DNA of 64,000 nt from contig JAINUG010000138.1 of assembly GCA_029706075.1 (NCBI GenBank), forward strand, positions 1,674,001-1,738,000, given 5' to 3'. The notes beneath the pieces were generated by a model. It searched no databases and was not told where the DNA came from. It worked only from the letters and a program-made list of their open reading frames with translations. Shown piece by piece: positions 52,590 through 63,701 of this stretch. A program made the translations under genes and the position numbers. This DNA is from Aldrovandia affinis (Eukaryota; Chordata; Actinopteri; Notacanthiformes; Halosauridae). Every line of letters starts with the position of its first letter. The stretch's first letter is position 1.

Positions 52590-53430
52590 AATAGTGCAGA
52601 TCACTTGCTTTTCTCATTTGATTGTTCATTAAGCTCTTAGTAGGATTTTAAAGTGTTCAATTGGGTTGAGATTTGGTGACGGAGGCATATGGTTTACATA
52701 ATTTTCATGCTCATAAAACCATTCAGTCACCACTCATGGCCTGTGGATGTGGGCACTCAGAATGCTTTTGTATTTATTGGCATTTACCTTGCCTTCTAAG
52801 GGATTGAGTGGACCTAATCCTTGCCAGGTAAATGTACCCCATACCATAACAGAGCCACCAGAAACCTTCACTGTGGGAAGTATGCACTCGTGCCTGTAGA
52901 TTTATTTTGGCATGTGCCACATGCCCACCTGTTGAAAGCAGTGTGAAGGACGACTCATCTGACCATAATACTTTTTCCCACTGCTAAGTAGACCATTGCC
53001 TCTGTTCTTTGCACCACTTTACTTGCAAACATGCATTTGTAGGTGAAATAAGGGGTTTATGCACTGCAACTGGGCCATAGCATCCTTTTCTGTGAAGTTA
53101 TCGACGGACTGTTCTTGATGAAACTGCCTCCTCACACCATGATATTTGCAGTCAACTGATTCAGAGTTCTGTTTTGCCTTGCATCTTGAACCAATGCACG
53201 GACATCACAGTCGAGGACTATGCGCTTTCAATGACAGTTACCCCTAGTTGATGATGTCTTTCCCTCAAACTTCCATGCCAACATCACCTTAGCCACTGCT
53301 CCATGTGAAACATCAGCAAGCTGAGCAGGCCTCGTCACTGAAGCTCCTGCCAAAAGTGCCCCAAGAACTGTTCTATCAAAGTCACTGAGATCTCTTCTTC
53401 TAGCCTTCTTATACATAACACTAAGCATGA
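52590..53430 (-). pseudogene. Tc1 transposase, near full-length but decayed (copy I)
   Basis: The start at 53428 reads MLSVMYKKARRRDLSDFDRT and continues LLAGASVTRPAQLADVSHGA, AVAKVMLAWKFEGKTSS. This is the first helix-turn-helix of the Tc1 family with 'RRDLS.FDRG.IVGARLAGASV..TA.L..VSR.TVSKVM.A'. Downstream text follows the catalytic core in order, with a GCVMVWGTFTW-like block near 52840 and a SPNLNPIEHFKIL-like block near 52660, but in several frames. No clean inverted termini were found. Confidence 0.75.
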
Positions 53431-55009
53431 TGGAATGATAATTGGTTTAACTCAGGAACCATCTGTGTGGAAGCATCTGCTTTCAATACACATTATGTTC
53501 TTACCTGTATGTCTGTTAGATAACAACAACAACAATTATTATTATTATAAAATGGATTTGGATGTCAAAATCAGACAAAAGTAGGTAGGGTAGGTTTAAG
53601 CACTATTGCTAAGGAGTAGCAACAACATCGGAAAGTTTTTTTACATAAAGGTGAGGAAAACATCAAGCAGTTTGAAATAGTGGGAACGCTGGTGTATCAT
53701 TTGGTAATAAGGTGAAGAGAACAGGGATAGAAATGGAGGTGGAACATGGAGGGACAGTACTGAGAGTGAATTTGGAGCAAGGCTTTCATAAAGAAATGTT
53801 GCATTTTGTGGTCTCTCTCCACTCAAATGGTTTCCACTCTGAAAGCAAGTGGCCGTCCTCCTGTAATCAATCTCTCCCCCTCTCCCTACTGCTTCATATT
53901 GTTTAAAATAAAATGACAATGAAGTTCCAGGATAGGAAATAACACAATCAAGTATTAGCTGTAACAAATTACTGTAGTAACATCTACAGGTGTATGTGTC
54001 CACAACAAATCTTTATTTTTTCATATTTAAAAAAAGTAATAATAAGAGTTGTGCTGTGTGCAAATATGCTGCATTTGAATTGTAGCTTAAACACTTAATT
54101 TACAGATGAAACATTGGAAACAACACACATTCCCTCTTACTTACAAAGGCCCAGCTATCTTTAGAGCAGTTACATTTGAAATGGTGTAATTACTCTGTAT
54201 AATACATTTAATCGCAAACATCATGCATGTACATTTAAATAAATGAGTGGAGTGACAATTATATTCTAAGCAATCAAATTAATTTGTATAAGGCATACCA
54301 ATGCATAATACTTCATCTGTTGTGTTTCAGCAGATCACAAAAAAAATGGAAACCAAAAGGATTTATTGAATTTTTTGAAATGGTACAGAAATAAGTATTT
54401 GCACATGGGAGAGGGGAGAGAGACACGCTGTTTGTGTTTTTGTGTGTCAGTGTGTCTGTGGCATTGCTCCGCAGCAGTGTCAGAACAAGTGCTTGCCACA
54501 AAGATTGTATTTATATTTTTAGTTTAGTTTAAAATTTTAACATATTTGATTTTTAATGTAACAAAACCAGACCATATTTGATTAATTGCAACAATTGAAT
54601 TATTATTACTAGGCTATGTATAGCAATTGGTCACTCTCTTTCTCCCTTTGTTGCTGCTCCGTCTCTGTCACTATAAAATACAAATCCATGCTTAGTATAG
54701 TCTACAAGTCGCAGATATAACCGTAGCCTAACCAGGCATTTATCTTATACTGGCTTTACCAAATCACCAATTTCGAACCAAAGTAATGATGAATTAATTA
54801 AATTGTCAATTCAGCCCCCTTTCCACCCACCCAGGGCAAGTGCTTAAAAACAAGGAAGAAAATACCAACCTAGGGGGCAAACATCATTGGGCCTGTCTGC
54901 AATGCTCATAAATAGCAATCTTCCCTTGGGGAAAGTGCAGAGGGGCTTTTTGCATGGTCAAAATAAAGCCCTAGGTGTGTTGTTTCAGAATTCTTTTGAA
55001 ATTCAAATA
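53431..55009. other. 1.6-kb non-coding stretch
   Basis: No gene is seen. A 120-codon minus-strand ORF (53641-54003) has no motif. ATT and AAC simple repeats lie near 53525-53550. Confidence 0.4.
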
Positions 55010-55655
55010 CAGTAGGTAGAAAAAGTATTCACCCCTTTGGCATTTTTCAAATTTGATTTTCTTACTTTCTGGAATCAAAATCGATTGAATTGGGATTTAT
55101 TGCCACTGATCAACACAAACCACCTAAATAAACTTAATTCAATTGTCTTTAGAGTTCACATATTTATTTGATTGAGTTCACCTGTGTAAGCGTAAGGTGT
55201 TTCTGAGAGGTCCAACAGTTGGTTAGTGCATTTCCAAACAAGAGCTTCACCATGAAGGCCAAAGAACATTCAAAGCAAATCCAAGAATAGTTTATTCAAA
55301 ATCTCCAATCAGGGTAAAGACATAAGAAGATTTCAAAGACTTTGAATATCCCCGGGTGCTTCATAAATTTGCACGTTATGGGAAGGTGGCAAAAAGAAAG
55401 CCATTGTTGAAGAACACTCACCTAGAGTTTGCCAGAAGGCATGTGGGAGACTCTCAAACCAAGTGGAGGAAGATTTTATGGCCTGATGAGACCCAGATTA
55501 AACCTTTTGGCATCAACATTGGGCGTTACGTTTGAGGCAAGCCTAACACTGCGCATCATCCTAAGAACATTATCCCTATCGTGAAACATGTCGCAAAATG
55601 GATGTAGCAAGATATAGAAAGATCTTCGAGGAAAACCTGTTTCAGTCTGCAACAT
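55010..55655 (+). mobile_element. Tc1 transposon H, 3'-truncated (same family as E)
   Basis: CAGTAGGTAGAAAAAGTATTC after TA, then CTTTGGCATTTTTCAAATTT and ATTGCCACTGATCAACACAA, matches the left arm of copy E and the right arm of copy G. Transposase text follows on the plus strand (KKPLLKNTHLEFARRHVGD-like and MGRYRKIFEENLF-like). It stops at about 55655 without a right terminus. Confidence 0.8.
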
Positions 55656-55920
55656 ACTGCCATCTGTTGCTCACTGAAATAGTGAGCAACTGAAGAAGTT
55701 GAAGGGGTGTTTTTAGTTCTTTGAGTAGAGACACCATAGTTAATAAGGTTGGGAAGTAATGACAATTATTCTATAATTATTCCTAGGTTTAAGTATTCTG
55801 AGTACTTAGACTATTATTAGGCTAGTTGTAAGTAATTGATGCTGGATTCAAGTGGGCAATAATGTGTTTATTGAATTTGATAGTTAACTATTAAGTTTAA
55901 TATTAGTATTAAGGAGCATA
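55656..55920. other. Short unique segment with hairpin
   Basis: GTTGCTCACT and AGTGAGCAAC (55668-55692) can form a 10-bp stem with a 5-base loop right after the truncated Tc1. No other feature is seen. Confidence 0.4.
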
Positions 55921-56760
55921 TTGTCACAATCTTTACTGATCCGACAACATTCTGCAAGGCTTATTTCCACATTTATTTCTAAACACATCAACATTTTGAA
56001 TGACCTGATTAAATGGTTTGAGAGTAAAAAATCTGACTTAACCAAATTTACAATAAAATTGAGGATCTGGTCAATGAATACCGAACATTGGCACAGCAGG
56101 TTTACAGCAAAAATTTATCAATAAACAAAGAATGCACAAAAACATTCAGTCAAGCCGCCATCAAACACAACACATACTTCAACCTCAAACAGTTAAAACA
56201 GAAACTAAGATTAGTTCAACCAGCTCATACATTTCTCAAGGCTGTGTTGTTTTTCAACCCTCAGCACGTGAGCGAGGAGACCCTTCCTTTCAAATGTATT
56301 CCTGGTTTTGAAGATGACTGTAAAACAGAGATTATAGAATACGTACGTCACGCAAAAACTTACGTATTCTGGTTCTCTGTGGCTCAGTTGGTAGATCACA
56401 GAGTTGGCAACGCTTAGGTTGTGGGTTCAATCCCCACTGGGGCCACATATACTGAAAATGTATGCATTCACTACTGTAAATCGATTTGGATAAAAGTGTC
56501 TGCTAAATGGCATAAAGAATAGCGACAGTCGTGAGATGTCTGTACTTGAATTCTGGAACAATCCTGAAATAAGACAATCACTTCCGAATTTGACACAATT
56601 GGCTAAATTATATTTATCAGTTGTAAACAATTCTGTTGAGGCAGAGTGCTAACTCTTATGGACACATTTTTACACCTCTACGACAAGTCATGAACAAGGA
56701 AACAACAAATTATCTGACAATGATTAAATTCAACACCAAAATATTAAATACTTGATTGTG
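55921..56760 (+). pseudogene. hAT transposase C-terminal remnant split by a SINE
   Basis: The first half (to 56360) reads STFISKHINILNDLIKWFES and then NKECTKTFSQAAIKHNTYFN, with FNPQHVSEETLPFKCIPGFE in the same overall order. After the SINE (56373-56518) the text resumes SVLEFWNNPEIRQSLPNLTQ, LAKLYLSVVNNSVEAEC, the hAT dimerisation motif ('FW......P.L..LA..YL.....S...ER'). A stop follows and the tail is decayed. The N-terminal zinc finger and first catalytic Asp are absent. It probably derives from a family still active elsewhere in fishes, but that is inference. Confidence 0.75.
56373..56518 (+). mobile_element. tRNA-derived SINE with LINE-type stem-loop tail
   Basis: A box TGGCTCAGTTGG (56380-56391) and B box GGTTCAATCCC (56424-56434) have normal tRNA spacing. 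The tail CTGTAAATCGATTTGGATAA..GTGTCTGCTAAATGG is the conserved L2-type 3' recognition stem-loop. It inserted into the hAT transposase remnant. It is not a functional tRNA, because the acceptor and anticodon stems do not pair over full length. Confidence 0.85.
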
Positions 56761-58912
56761 GTAATGTTACATAAGGTGGTCTTTACTTATGGAGAATGTA
56801 GCTGGCGATTATATCGGTGTTAGTACCTGTTGTATTTGTATTTAATTGAGCATCACTTCATTAATTGAAATAAACATGCAGCAGAAGTTAACTAGCCAAC
56901 CGGTTGTTTTAGCAGGTACTGACAACACTGTTGTGAAATTAATACGTGTATAATACTGTATATGATAATGTAGCCAGAGCAAATGTTGCAGAGTTTAGAG
57001 AAGTCAGTTAGCATGTAAATGCCTGCTATAGAATGTGACATCACCCCTTGAGAAACAATACGAGTATGATTAATTCCCTTAGCTGGAGACCTCAATCTTT
57101 GGGTCAGTGTGCTAATCTCATCTCCTATTTCGCGGAGCGGCCAGTGAGAGTCATGGTTTAAAACCCGCTGCAGACCTACCCCCGTTACACAAGGAAACAG
57201 AGTATGTAAATTGTGCGCTGGCTGCTGCTATTGTGCTAGTCTGGAAAGCTATGACTAACAAGTGGTCATAATACAGCACAGTTTACCAAAAAGTAATGAA
57301 TTGATTGTGGTAAAGTTACAGAAGTGTATATTTACTTACGGAGCAAGTAGCTGGAAATGTTATCCATGTCACTGTGTATTGTACAGTAGTTGTTCCTGTG
57401 TACAAATAAACATTCAGTATTGAAGTGAGCATTGTTCTTTTAAACTTTAGATGTCATTCCAGCAGTAGATAGCCAGCTAACAGTATAGTTATGTCATATA
57501 GGTAGCCATGCTGCTAAGGTTAATGATGATACGCACATGTATCTAGCAAACATGGCTAACAATGTACACTTTAGTAGTAAGTGAACTGCCGGAAAGCATG
57601 CTAACTAGCTGCTTTTTAAAATTAAACGCTATGTAGCTTTGTAGTTAGGTAGCCAGCTGTCTGGTTGTAACAGGGAAGATGTGGCTATCTATCTGCCTAT
57701 ACCGACATCCTATTGGTTTAAGAGTATACATTTAATCTGGGGATTTAGGGCCTACCTTGAGCCATGAAACAATATGTAGGGTTTATATGTGAAAATATAA
57801 GAAATATAATACGGAAATGTTTTTTTTGTTGGCTGTAGAAATTATACATCTGTAAAAACAATACTATTACTCTTTTGGATAGTATTAGATAGCTTTCCAC
57901 AGAAAAGCAATATGGTATCTATTGGCTGAAATACCATCACATGCACATATCCTTATGTATCTAAATAATGATGTCATCTGCTGCATGGCCAGAAATGTGC
58001 TACTTTGGTTTAAATATATCAGAATAGATTATATTTTTGGTTGAAGTAGATATTTCCCAAAGGGAACGATTAATATTTGCTGGAATGCAGAATTTCTGAG
58101 GAAAATTAAGGAGAAGTAGAAGAACAATAAGATAAGGAATAAACACAAAATAACCCAAGTTTTGGGCTTCATTGTGTGGCTGTGTGAAGATGTATCTGAA
58201 TTATGTGTGTTTACATGAGGCCAGAAGTTACAGAAGTTAATTTTAACAAGAATTGAGAGTCCGAGGCCATTTCAGTTATTTCTGTGGGAATCACAGAACT
58301 CTCTGTGCTGTATAGTTATGGGGTATGCCCCACCAACACGTAACTTGGCAGATAGCATACCTGTCATCCAAATTTGCTATTTAAAATTTCCATGTCAGAT
58401 TTGTTTGTTATCACATTTTTTCTCTCCTATTTTATGTTTATGTTCACTCTTATTCTTATGTTTAAAAACTTGACATTTGAATTTTGACATTTCATTCTCC
58501 CTGTAATGCATAATGAGACAATTCCTTTGTTAATGCTGCTATGCTGAGAACAACTTGATTGATTGATCCAGAGAAGGAGCAGAGAGCTGGAGAGGGCAGG
58601 CCTTTTTTCACTTAAAAAAAATATGTGCTTCACTAGCAGGTAAAGTGCAGTGTAGCAAGCAAGCAAGAGCAAGCACAATACAGTGCCCCCCCCTAAACCG
58701 CCCCCGATATACTGCCACCCTTGCTTATTGCCAACAATGGTCTCTGCAAAATATCCTCAAATTGAGAACAGTTTTATTTTACTCTTGCTATTTTTCCTCA
58801 TCCTCAGCTGTTCGCCGTCCTCCAGCCCCCGGAGGTGTACAAACGTAGAAAGAAACATGGTATTTTCCCTTAGTGCACCACCAACAAGGATGAGAAGGTT
58901 GGGGCTGCAGCC
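56761..58912. other. 2.1-kb non-coding stretch
   Basis: No gene is seen. A possible tRNA-like fragment (GGTCAGTGTGCTAATCTCAT...GGTTTAAAACCC) lies at about 57102-57165, too degraded to call. Other ORFs (for example 58683-59009) have no domains. Confidence 0.4.
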
Positions 58913-59729
58913 TGCTTCCTGTGGGCGATATGGGTGCTTCTTCATATCAAGAAACACCCATTTATGCTGTTATTGGCCGCAAATGAGACTATCTTTGATT
59001 TGCCTGTGATTCTCATACAAGAGGAGACCTGAACTTGATGCGCAGATCAGATTGTCACAATGTAATTTTATTTGCTGGGACCTTATTTCTTATTCATTGT
59101 GAGAACATTGTGTCTTTACTGGGGTTATCTGGGGTTTATTATTGCCAATTGTCATGAATATGTTTTATAATTATACTGCTTGCACTCATTTATTTAACTT
59201 GACTGTATCACTGTAGTGTACAAAATGAATGGTTGACGTGCCAGTAAAAGAAATATAATTGAAATTATTTCAAGGTGAACAAAAGGGAGTACTGTGGTAT
59301 TATCAAACACTCTATATGTAATTGTAAATTTTGTTCACTTAAATATTTCCAATGCAATTATCACTCATGCTCCCCAGCAACATATCATTGTTTTGAAGAC
59401 TGGGGAAACACCCACAGCTTTGCGATGCACCCAGTGCTGTTCACTTTATCACTGCCTATGTTGTGAATGGTGTATACAATTACTGCTCAAACAAGAGGGG
59501 CTAAAACCATACCTCAATCCATTTTGTTCTTTATTTGTGCGATTGACACAAATTCCAAGAAAATGTTTATAATGCATTAGCTGCACCTTTTTGTGTCCAT
59601 GATCAGAGTTTACAGTGATGCCAGTTTACAATAACCAATCTAAATAGCTTCTGACTGAGCCCCCTGTACATTATGCTGCCTTGTGGGCATTTCTTGATAT
59701 CAAGAAACGCCCACAGGATGCAGACTGCA
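58913..59729. mobile_element. Candidate DNA transposon with hairpin-bearing termini
   Basis: The left end GCAGCCTGCTTCCTGTGGGCG and the inverted right end GCAGTCTGCATCCTGTGGGCG match at 19 of 21 bases. Both are followed by an ATATCAAGAAAYRCCCA motif. On the right this builds the near-perfect palindrome GTGGGCATTTC..GAAACGCCCAC (59685-59716). The 817-bp span has only motif-less ORFs, and no target duplication was established. Confidence 0.45.
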
Positions 59730-60600
59730 GCTGCACATCGAGGAATGCTGCCAACAGATGCTCGTTATTTAGTAGAGAAAGAAGAAAAAACTGATGGATA
59801 ATTTGAATTTATGCAAAGGGAAATATAGGACAAACCAAACAATGGAGAAGACTGTATAGCTGAGAACCCCACCATCAAACAGGTACTGAGGCACACACTG
59901 TTCATATTTTTGGAAAGTCCTGACAGCTATTCATATAATGAATAGATCCCAGAACCTATTTTGTAACCGGTCGTGCCTAGCCGCTTTTACAGGCTAACAA
60001 TTGGACTAGCCTAACGGCGTTGTGTTTTTCATGGTGACTAAAAATGAATTAATCTGTTTCTTGGAAGTTTGGAACTTCACTTAGTTACATATTAGCATTA
60101 ATGGAATGATAACAAGAAGTAAAATGGAGGAATTCAACAGCATAAATAAAAATATTGACCATATGTGTAAGAGCTTTTTCAACAGTATTAAAATTAAGAT
60201 TCGGGCTGGTAAGCTTAATATTGAATATTGCTCCTTCCATGATGTTATAAAGACATGTCCTCTTCTTAAACTGTAGTGTGAATAAGTGCTGAGGGTTCAC
60301 ATTGACTTATTTAGAAAAATTGACCAGTTATAATGCAGTGCGAATAGTGATGCTAATATTAATGGTAGTGTCCTTGGTGAGATTTTTATTTTTTTCAATC
60401 TCACTGGAAACATTCCATTTATTAAAAAAGCCCAAATAAATTAGGAAAATTGTTTTTTTTACTGCTGAACACTTTAAATAAACAAATCCACAATTATTGC
60501 TGGGACAAAAAGTATATATATTTTTTACATTTTTATATATCCTTTATTCATCCACAAATTAAATCCCCATTGAGATTGACTGCTTTTGCAAGAGGGACCT
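59730..60600. other. No gene seen
   Basis: AT-rich DNA with poly-T runs and no repeat termini recognised. Confidence 0.4.
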
Positions 60601-60609
60601 GGATACTCT

Positions 60610-60775
60610 CTAGGCCAGTGGTATTCACTCTTGACCTTTGAGAGTTGCAGGGTCTGCTGATTTTTGTTTTCACTTTAAAATCAGCAACCGGGTGAGGCAA
60701 GTAGGTAAATGAAAAGCCTAGATGGGCTGAATGGACTGTTCTCGTTATTGTATGCTCTTATGTTTTATTTCCAAT
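60610..60775 (+). repeat. Retroposon tail fragment
   Basis: GATGGGCTGAATGGACTGTTCTCG followed by TTATTGTATGCTCTTATG resembles the common vertebrate SINE/LINE tail '..GGGCTGAATGGCCTGTTCTCGTC...'. The preceding GGCCAGTGGTATTCACTC could be another element end. No boundaries are fixed. Confidence 0.4.
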
Positions 60776-61715
60776 TGGGGTGTTTCTTCCTGGGTGATGA
60801 GTATCAGAGCTTATTATTACATTCTATATTTTTTACGTAATAAAGACTTTAAGGTCATTTGGTAAATGTTTCAGATCAGTTTCAGACCACATTTCCTTTG
60901 ATATTTCATAACATATCCTAATGATTTGTTGTATGCATTCGCATGGCATGTCATCCCAGTGTGAGAGTGAATCTATTTATTTCCCATCAAGAATCAGGCA
61001 ACTTTCCCAAAGATTTTCCACCTTTTCAATTGCATGTTAGAGTCCATTGTCTCCAGGGTAATACAATTGTCTCTCATACATGTATTTACCCTCTTGCCCT
61101 TGAAATAGCAATCCATTCAAATGGGGATTGGGTTTAATATTCAGTACTGCATGTGTATTAAACCTACCTCTCAGTGTAAATACCTGTTGGGACCTGTCTT
61201 TCAAAAGGCTCTTCCAGTCCCAATATTTGCTCTAGACAGTTTGTATTGAGGAAGCGTAACAGGCAGGCAAGGCACGTTGACTGGATAATGCATATTGTAT
61301 AAACAAAAGCATAGTGCTTGAAAAGCTAAGGTCTGCACCCTTCCCATAACTAGCCTCTGTGCTTCAATAGTGTAGGCGCTGGCTTACAAATGCAAATAGT
61401 GACTTGCATTTCACAAAGTTGTGTAGCTATGCTATGAATAGAATAGCACTTTTACATAATTGTGTGCAAATGCTACAAATAGATTGTGTCTATGCTATGC
61501 ATTAAATAGCAGTTTAAAATATTTATGTGGCTATGGTAAAGCACCTACTTCTATGCTGCTTGCTTTATTATTATTTTCTAATGCTCTGTATGTCACCTTA
61601 GTTGTGAGTTTCAAAATAATGACTAACTTTGCAAACTTTTTTTTTCATTCACAGGCTCATACCATCATAAGGAAAGTGTATTCCTTATCAGAAAAAGATA
61701 AGAGATGTAATTTCA
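60776..61715. other. No gene seen
   Basis: AT-rich, with ORFs of 64 and 86 codons that lack motifs. Confidence 0.4.
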
Positions 61716-61950
61716 CTTAAAAGGCATTAGTTTATTTTATTTGAATGTGAGGCCATGAAGTAAAGCATGCAAGCAGACAAAGCTTGTGTGGGTGTTGAAA
61801 GGAATCAGACGCAGTTCTCATTACAGTGGCGCACAACTTCTCAGATTAATTAGGACATTATTCATTTCGATTTTTGCCTGAGTAGCATGGTTTTATCCTG
61901 CTTTGTCAAATGTCGCACACGTACAGCAATATAACACAATTTAATCTTTT
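61716..61950. promoter_or_regulatory. Candidate conserved non-coding element
   Basis: This is non-repetitive, with a homeodomain-type core (CAGATTAATTAGGACATTAT) and neighbouring TGTCAAATG and ATTTGAATGT motifs. The call is based only on motif texture and absence of transposon features. Confidence 0.25.
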
Positions 61951-62289
61951 AATATCCATGTAATCTAATACATGGTTGGGTATTACAGAGGTAGTGAAAT
62001 ATAATCAGACAATTTGCAGCAGTGATGACTGACCACACTGTGCAGGCACACACATAACTGGCAGCAGGCAGTGATGGGTAGCTGTAAATTACATGACTGG
62101 TTCTGATGTGGCATTAGGCCTGCAGTGGCAGGTGGGTGACCGTGGTATTGAGATACAGAGCAGGAATCATGCACAGTCTCATACATGCATTTCAACAGTC
62201 TACACATCAACTCTCACATTCTCCGACTCATCTGGCCACTGTATCCATGTATGATTGATATTTAAGGTGGATGCTGCACATTAGTGGTG

Positions 62290-62450
62290 GTTGAATTGAG
62301 TCTTTCCCTTCCATAGTGAAGCGCTTTGAGATCAGCTGGAAGTTACTATGTAAATACAAACCATTATCATTGGTCTCCCTTTAAAAAAAGATGTTATCTA
62401 CCTAAAGCAATAAAGGTAAAAAGGCACTATATAAATCCAATCAATTATCT
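62290..62450 (+). repeat. LINE 3'-end fragments
   Basis: GAAGCGCTTTGAGATCAGC..GGAAGTTACTATGTAAATAC and GGCACTATATAAATCCAATC are two variants of the fish LINE 3'-terminal motif, one after another. No coding part is present. Confidence 0.45.
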
Positions 62451-62680
62451 TTATATCAGTGTCTTTAGTTCATATGAATGCTTTAAGGAAACAAGATTGT
62501 AACTGCATAATTTCCTTGAAAGTTGGACACTTTTTTGGTCTGAGCCACCTTTTATCGCATGCCCTAATCAATTGTTATTCCATTGTGCTCTAAGTGTCTA
62601 GAATAATGATGTAACAATGTGATTTAATCTCTCCCTGGTTAGAGTATCTGTCAAATAAAGAAGAATAATAATTTGCATTG

Positions 62681-62705
62681 CAATGTAATGTAATGTAATG
62701 TAGCA
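62681..62705 (+). repeat. (TGTAA)n tail of an L2/UnaL2-type element
   Basis: About five TGTAA units follow GTATCTGTCAAATAAAGAAG. They match the tail of the LINE at 20640-20657. The rest of the element is gone or too diverged to read. Confidence 0.55.
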
Positions 62706-63095
62706 TAACAGATCATTTTGCTCAGCTGTGCCCAGTCCTGGTTAAGGAGAGCCACATTGGAGAGTTTACCAGCAGCTAGTTGGATGCCTGGAACAACCTG
62801 GTCCTACTACAGTTGTTCCCATCCAATCAGTTGCTTAGAGTGAACCTTTCAGACCTGAGCTGGTGATAAGTATGTGTGTGATCTGGACCTATTTACAACA
62901 GCTTGGAAGTTGTGCTTTGAGCGGGTGAAAAAAACACAACTTTACTACAACACTGTAAAAAGTTGAGCTCTGTATTAACTGCCAGTGATTCACAGAGGGG
63001 GCATTGCTCTTTGTTCTGAAAGATCACCCTGCTAGAAATTACTCTATGTTAATTAGTGATAAACTCCAGTGAAGGGAGGCAGGAGTTTGTGCAGA
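62706..63095. other. No gene seen
   Basis: Unique-looking sequence without ORFs of note. Confidence 0.35.
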
Positions 63096-63480
63096 TAACC
63101 CAGAGCTTGGGAAGAGTTAAGGGGGTGCAGTCGCATAGAGCCCCCCCATGGGGGCGTTTAACAACGTGACACCCCAGTCTTAATCCTGTATGAAGCGGAC
63201 CTTAATTAAAAAAAGACTGACTCCACAATAGTGGAAGGAGCCATTAGCAGCATTGCAGCGGTCTGTAATTAAATGTGCCAGGATGAAATTTTAGCGCCGG
63301 CGATAACAGACGGTGATACTGGTTAGGGCATCTATGAGGGAGAGGGATTTTTTTTTAAAGACGCAGCCGAGCATCTGCTCCCCAGCCAGAGCTGGTCGTA
63401 AATCACGCCGATCCACCATATCTCCTCCCTTTCTTCAGTATCTGTGGGGAGATGCCCATAATTGATTCGTCAACACAATC
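63096..63480. promoter_or_regulatory. Candidate conserved non-coding element
   Basis: This is non-repetitive DNA with mixed composition, several CpGs and developmental-type motifs (GGACCTTAATTAAAA, GTCTGTAATTAAATGTGCC, TTTTAGCGCCGGCGATAACA, CCATAATTGATTCG). It stands out from the AT-rich, transposon-laden surroundings. Function is unproven. Confidence 0.35.
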
Positions 63481-63554
63481 GCCGAGGACGATATGCTTCG
63501 ATCCTGCATTGGTCATTTCATAATCATTACAGGAGTGGGCATCAGCTTGACACA

Positions 63555-63695
63555 TCCTTGCAGCAGTGCAGTTTACTGGTTGAGGATTGCTGGTTCAAAC
63601 CCCAAGTGGGGCATTGCATTGTACCCATGAGCAAAGGCACATACCATGAATGGCCCAGAAAGAATCCAGCTGTTTGTGTAAAATGTAAGGTATAT
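63555..63695 (+). mobile_element. tRNA-derived SINE fragment
   Basis: GGTTCAAACCCCAAGTGGGGC (B box and T-arm) followed by TGTACCCATGAGCAAAGGCA and ATCCAGCTGTTTGTGTAAAATG is the body of a common fish SINE. The head with the A box is poorly preserved. The ORF at 63462-63701 is incidental. Confidence 0.55.
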
Positions 63696-63701
63696 CATTA
63701 G

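Noticed and set aside
56373..56445. Functional tRNA gene
   Set aside because: A and B boxes are good, but the cloverleaf stems do not close and a LINE-type tail follows. It is a SINE.
57102..57165. tRNA-like or SINE head
   Set aside because: Only a partial B-box resemblance is present. It is too degraded and unsupported by a tail.
63580..63620. tRNA gene from the B-box/T-arm match
   Set aside because: There is no matching 5' half, and the downstream text is that of a common SINE.
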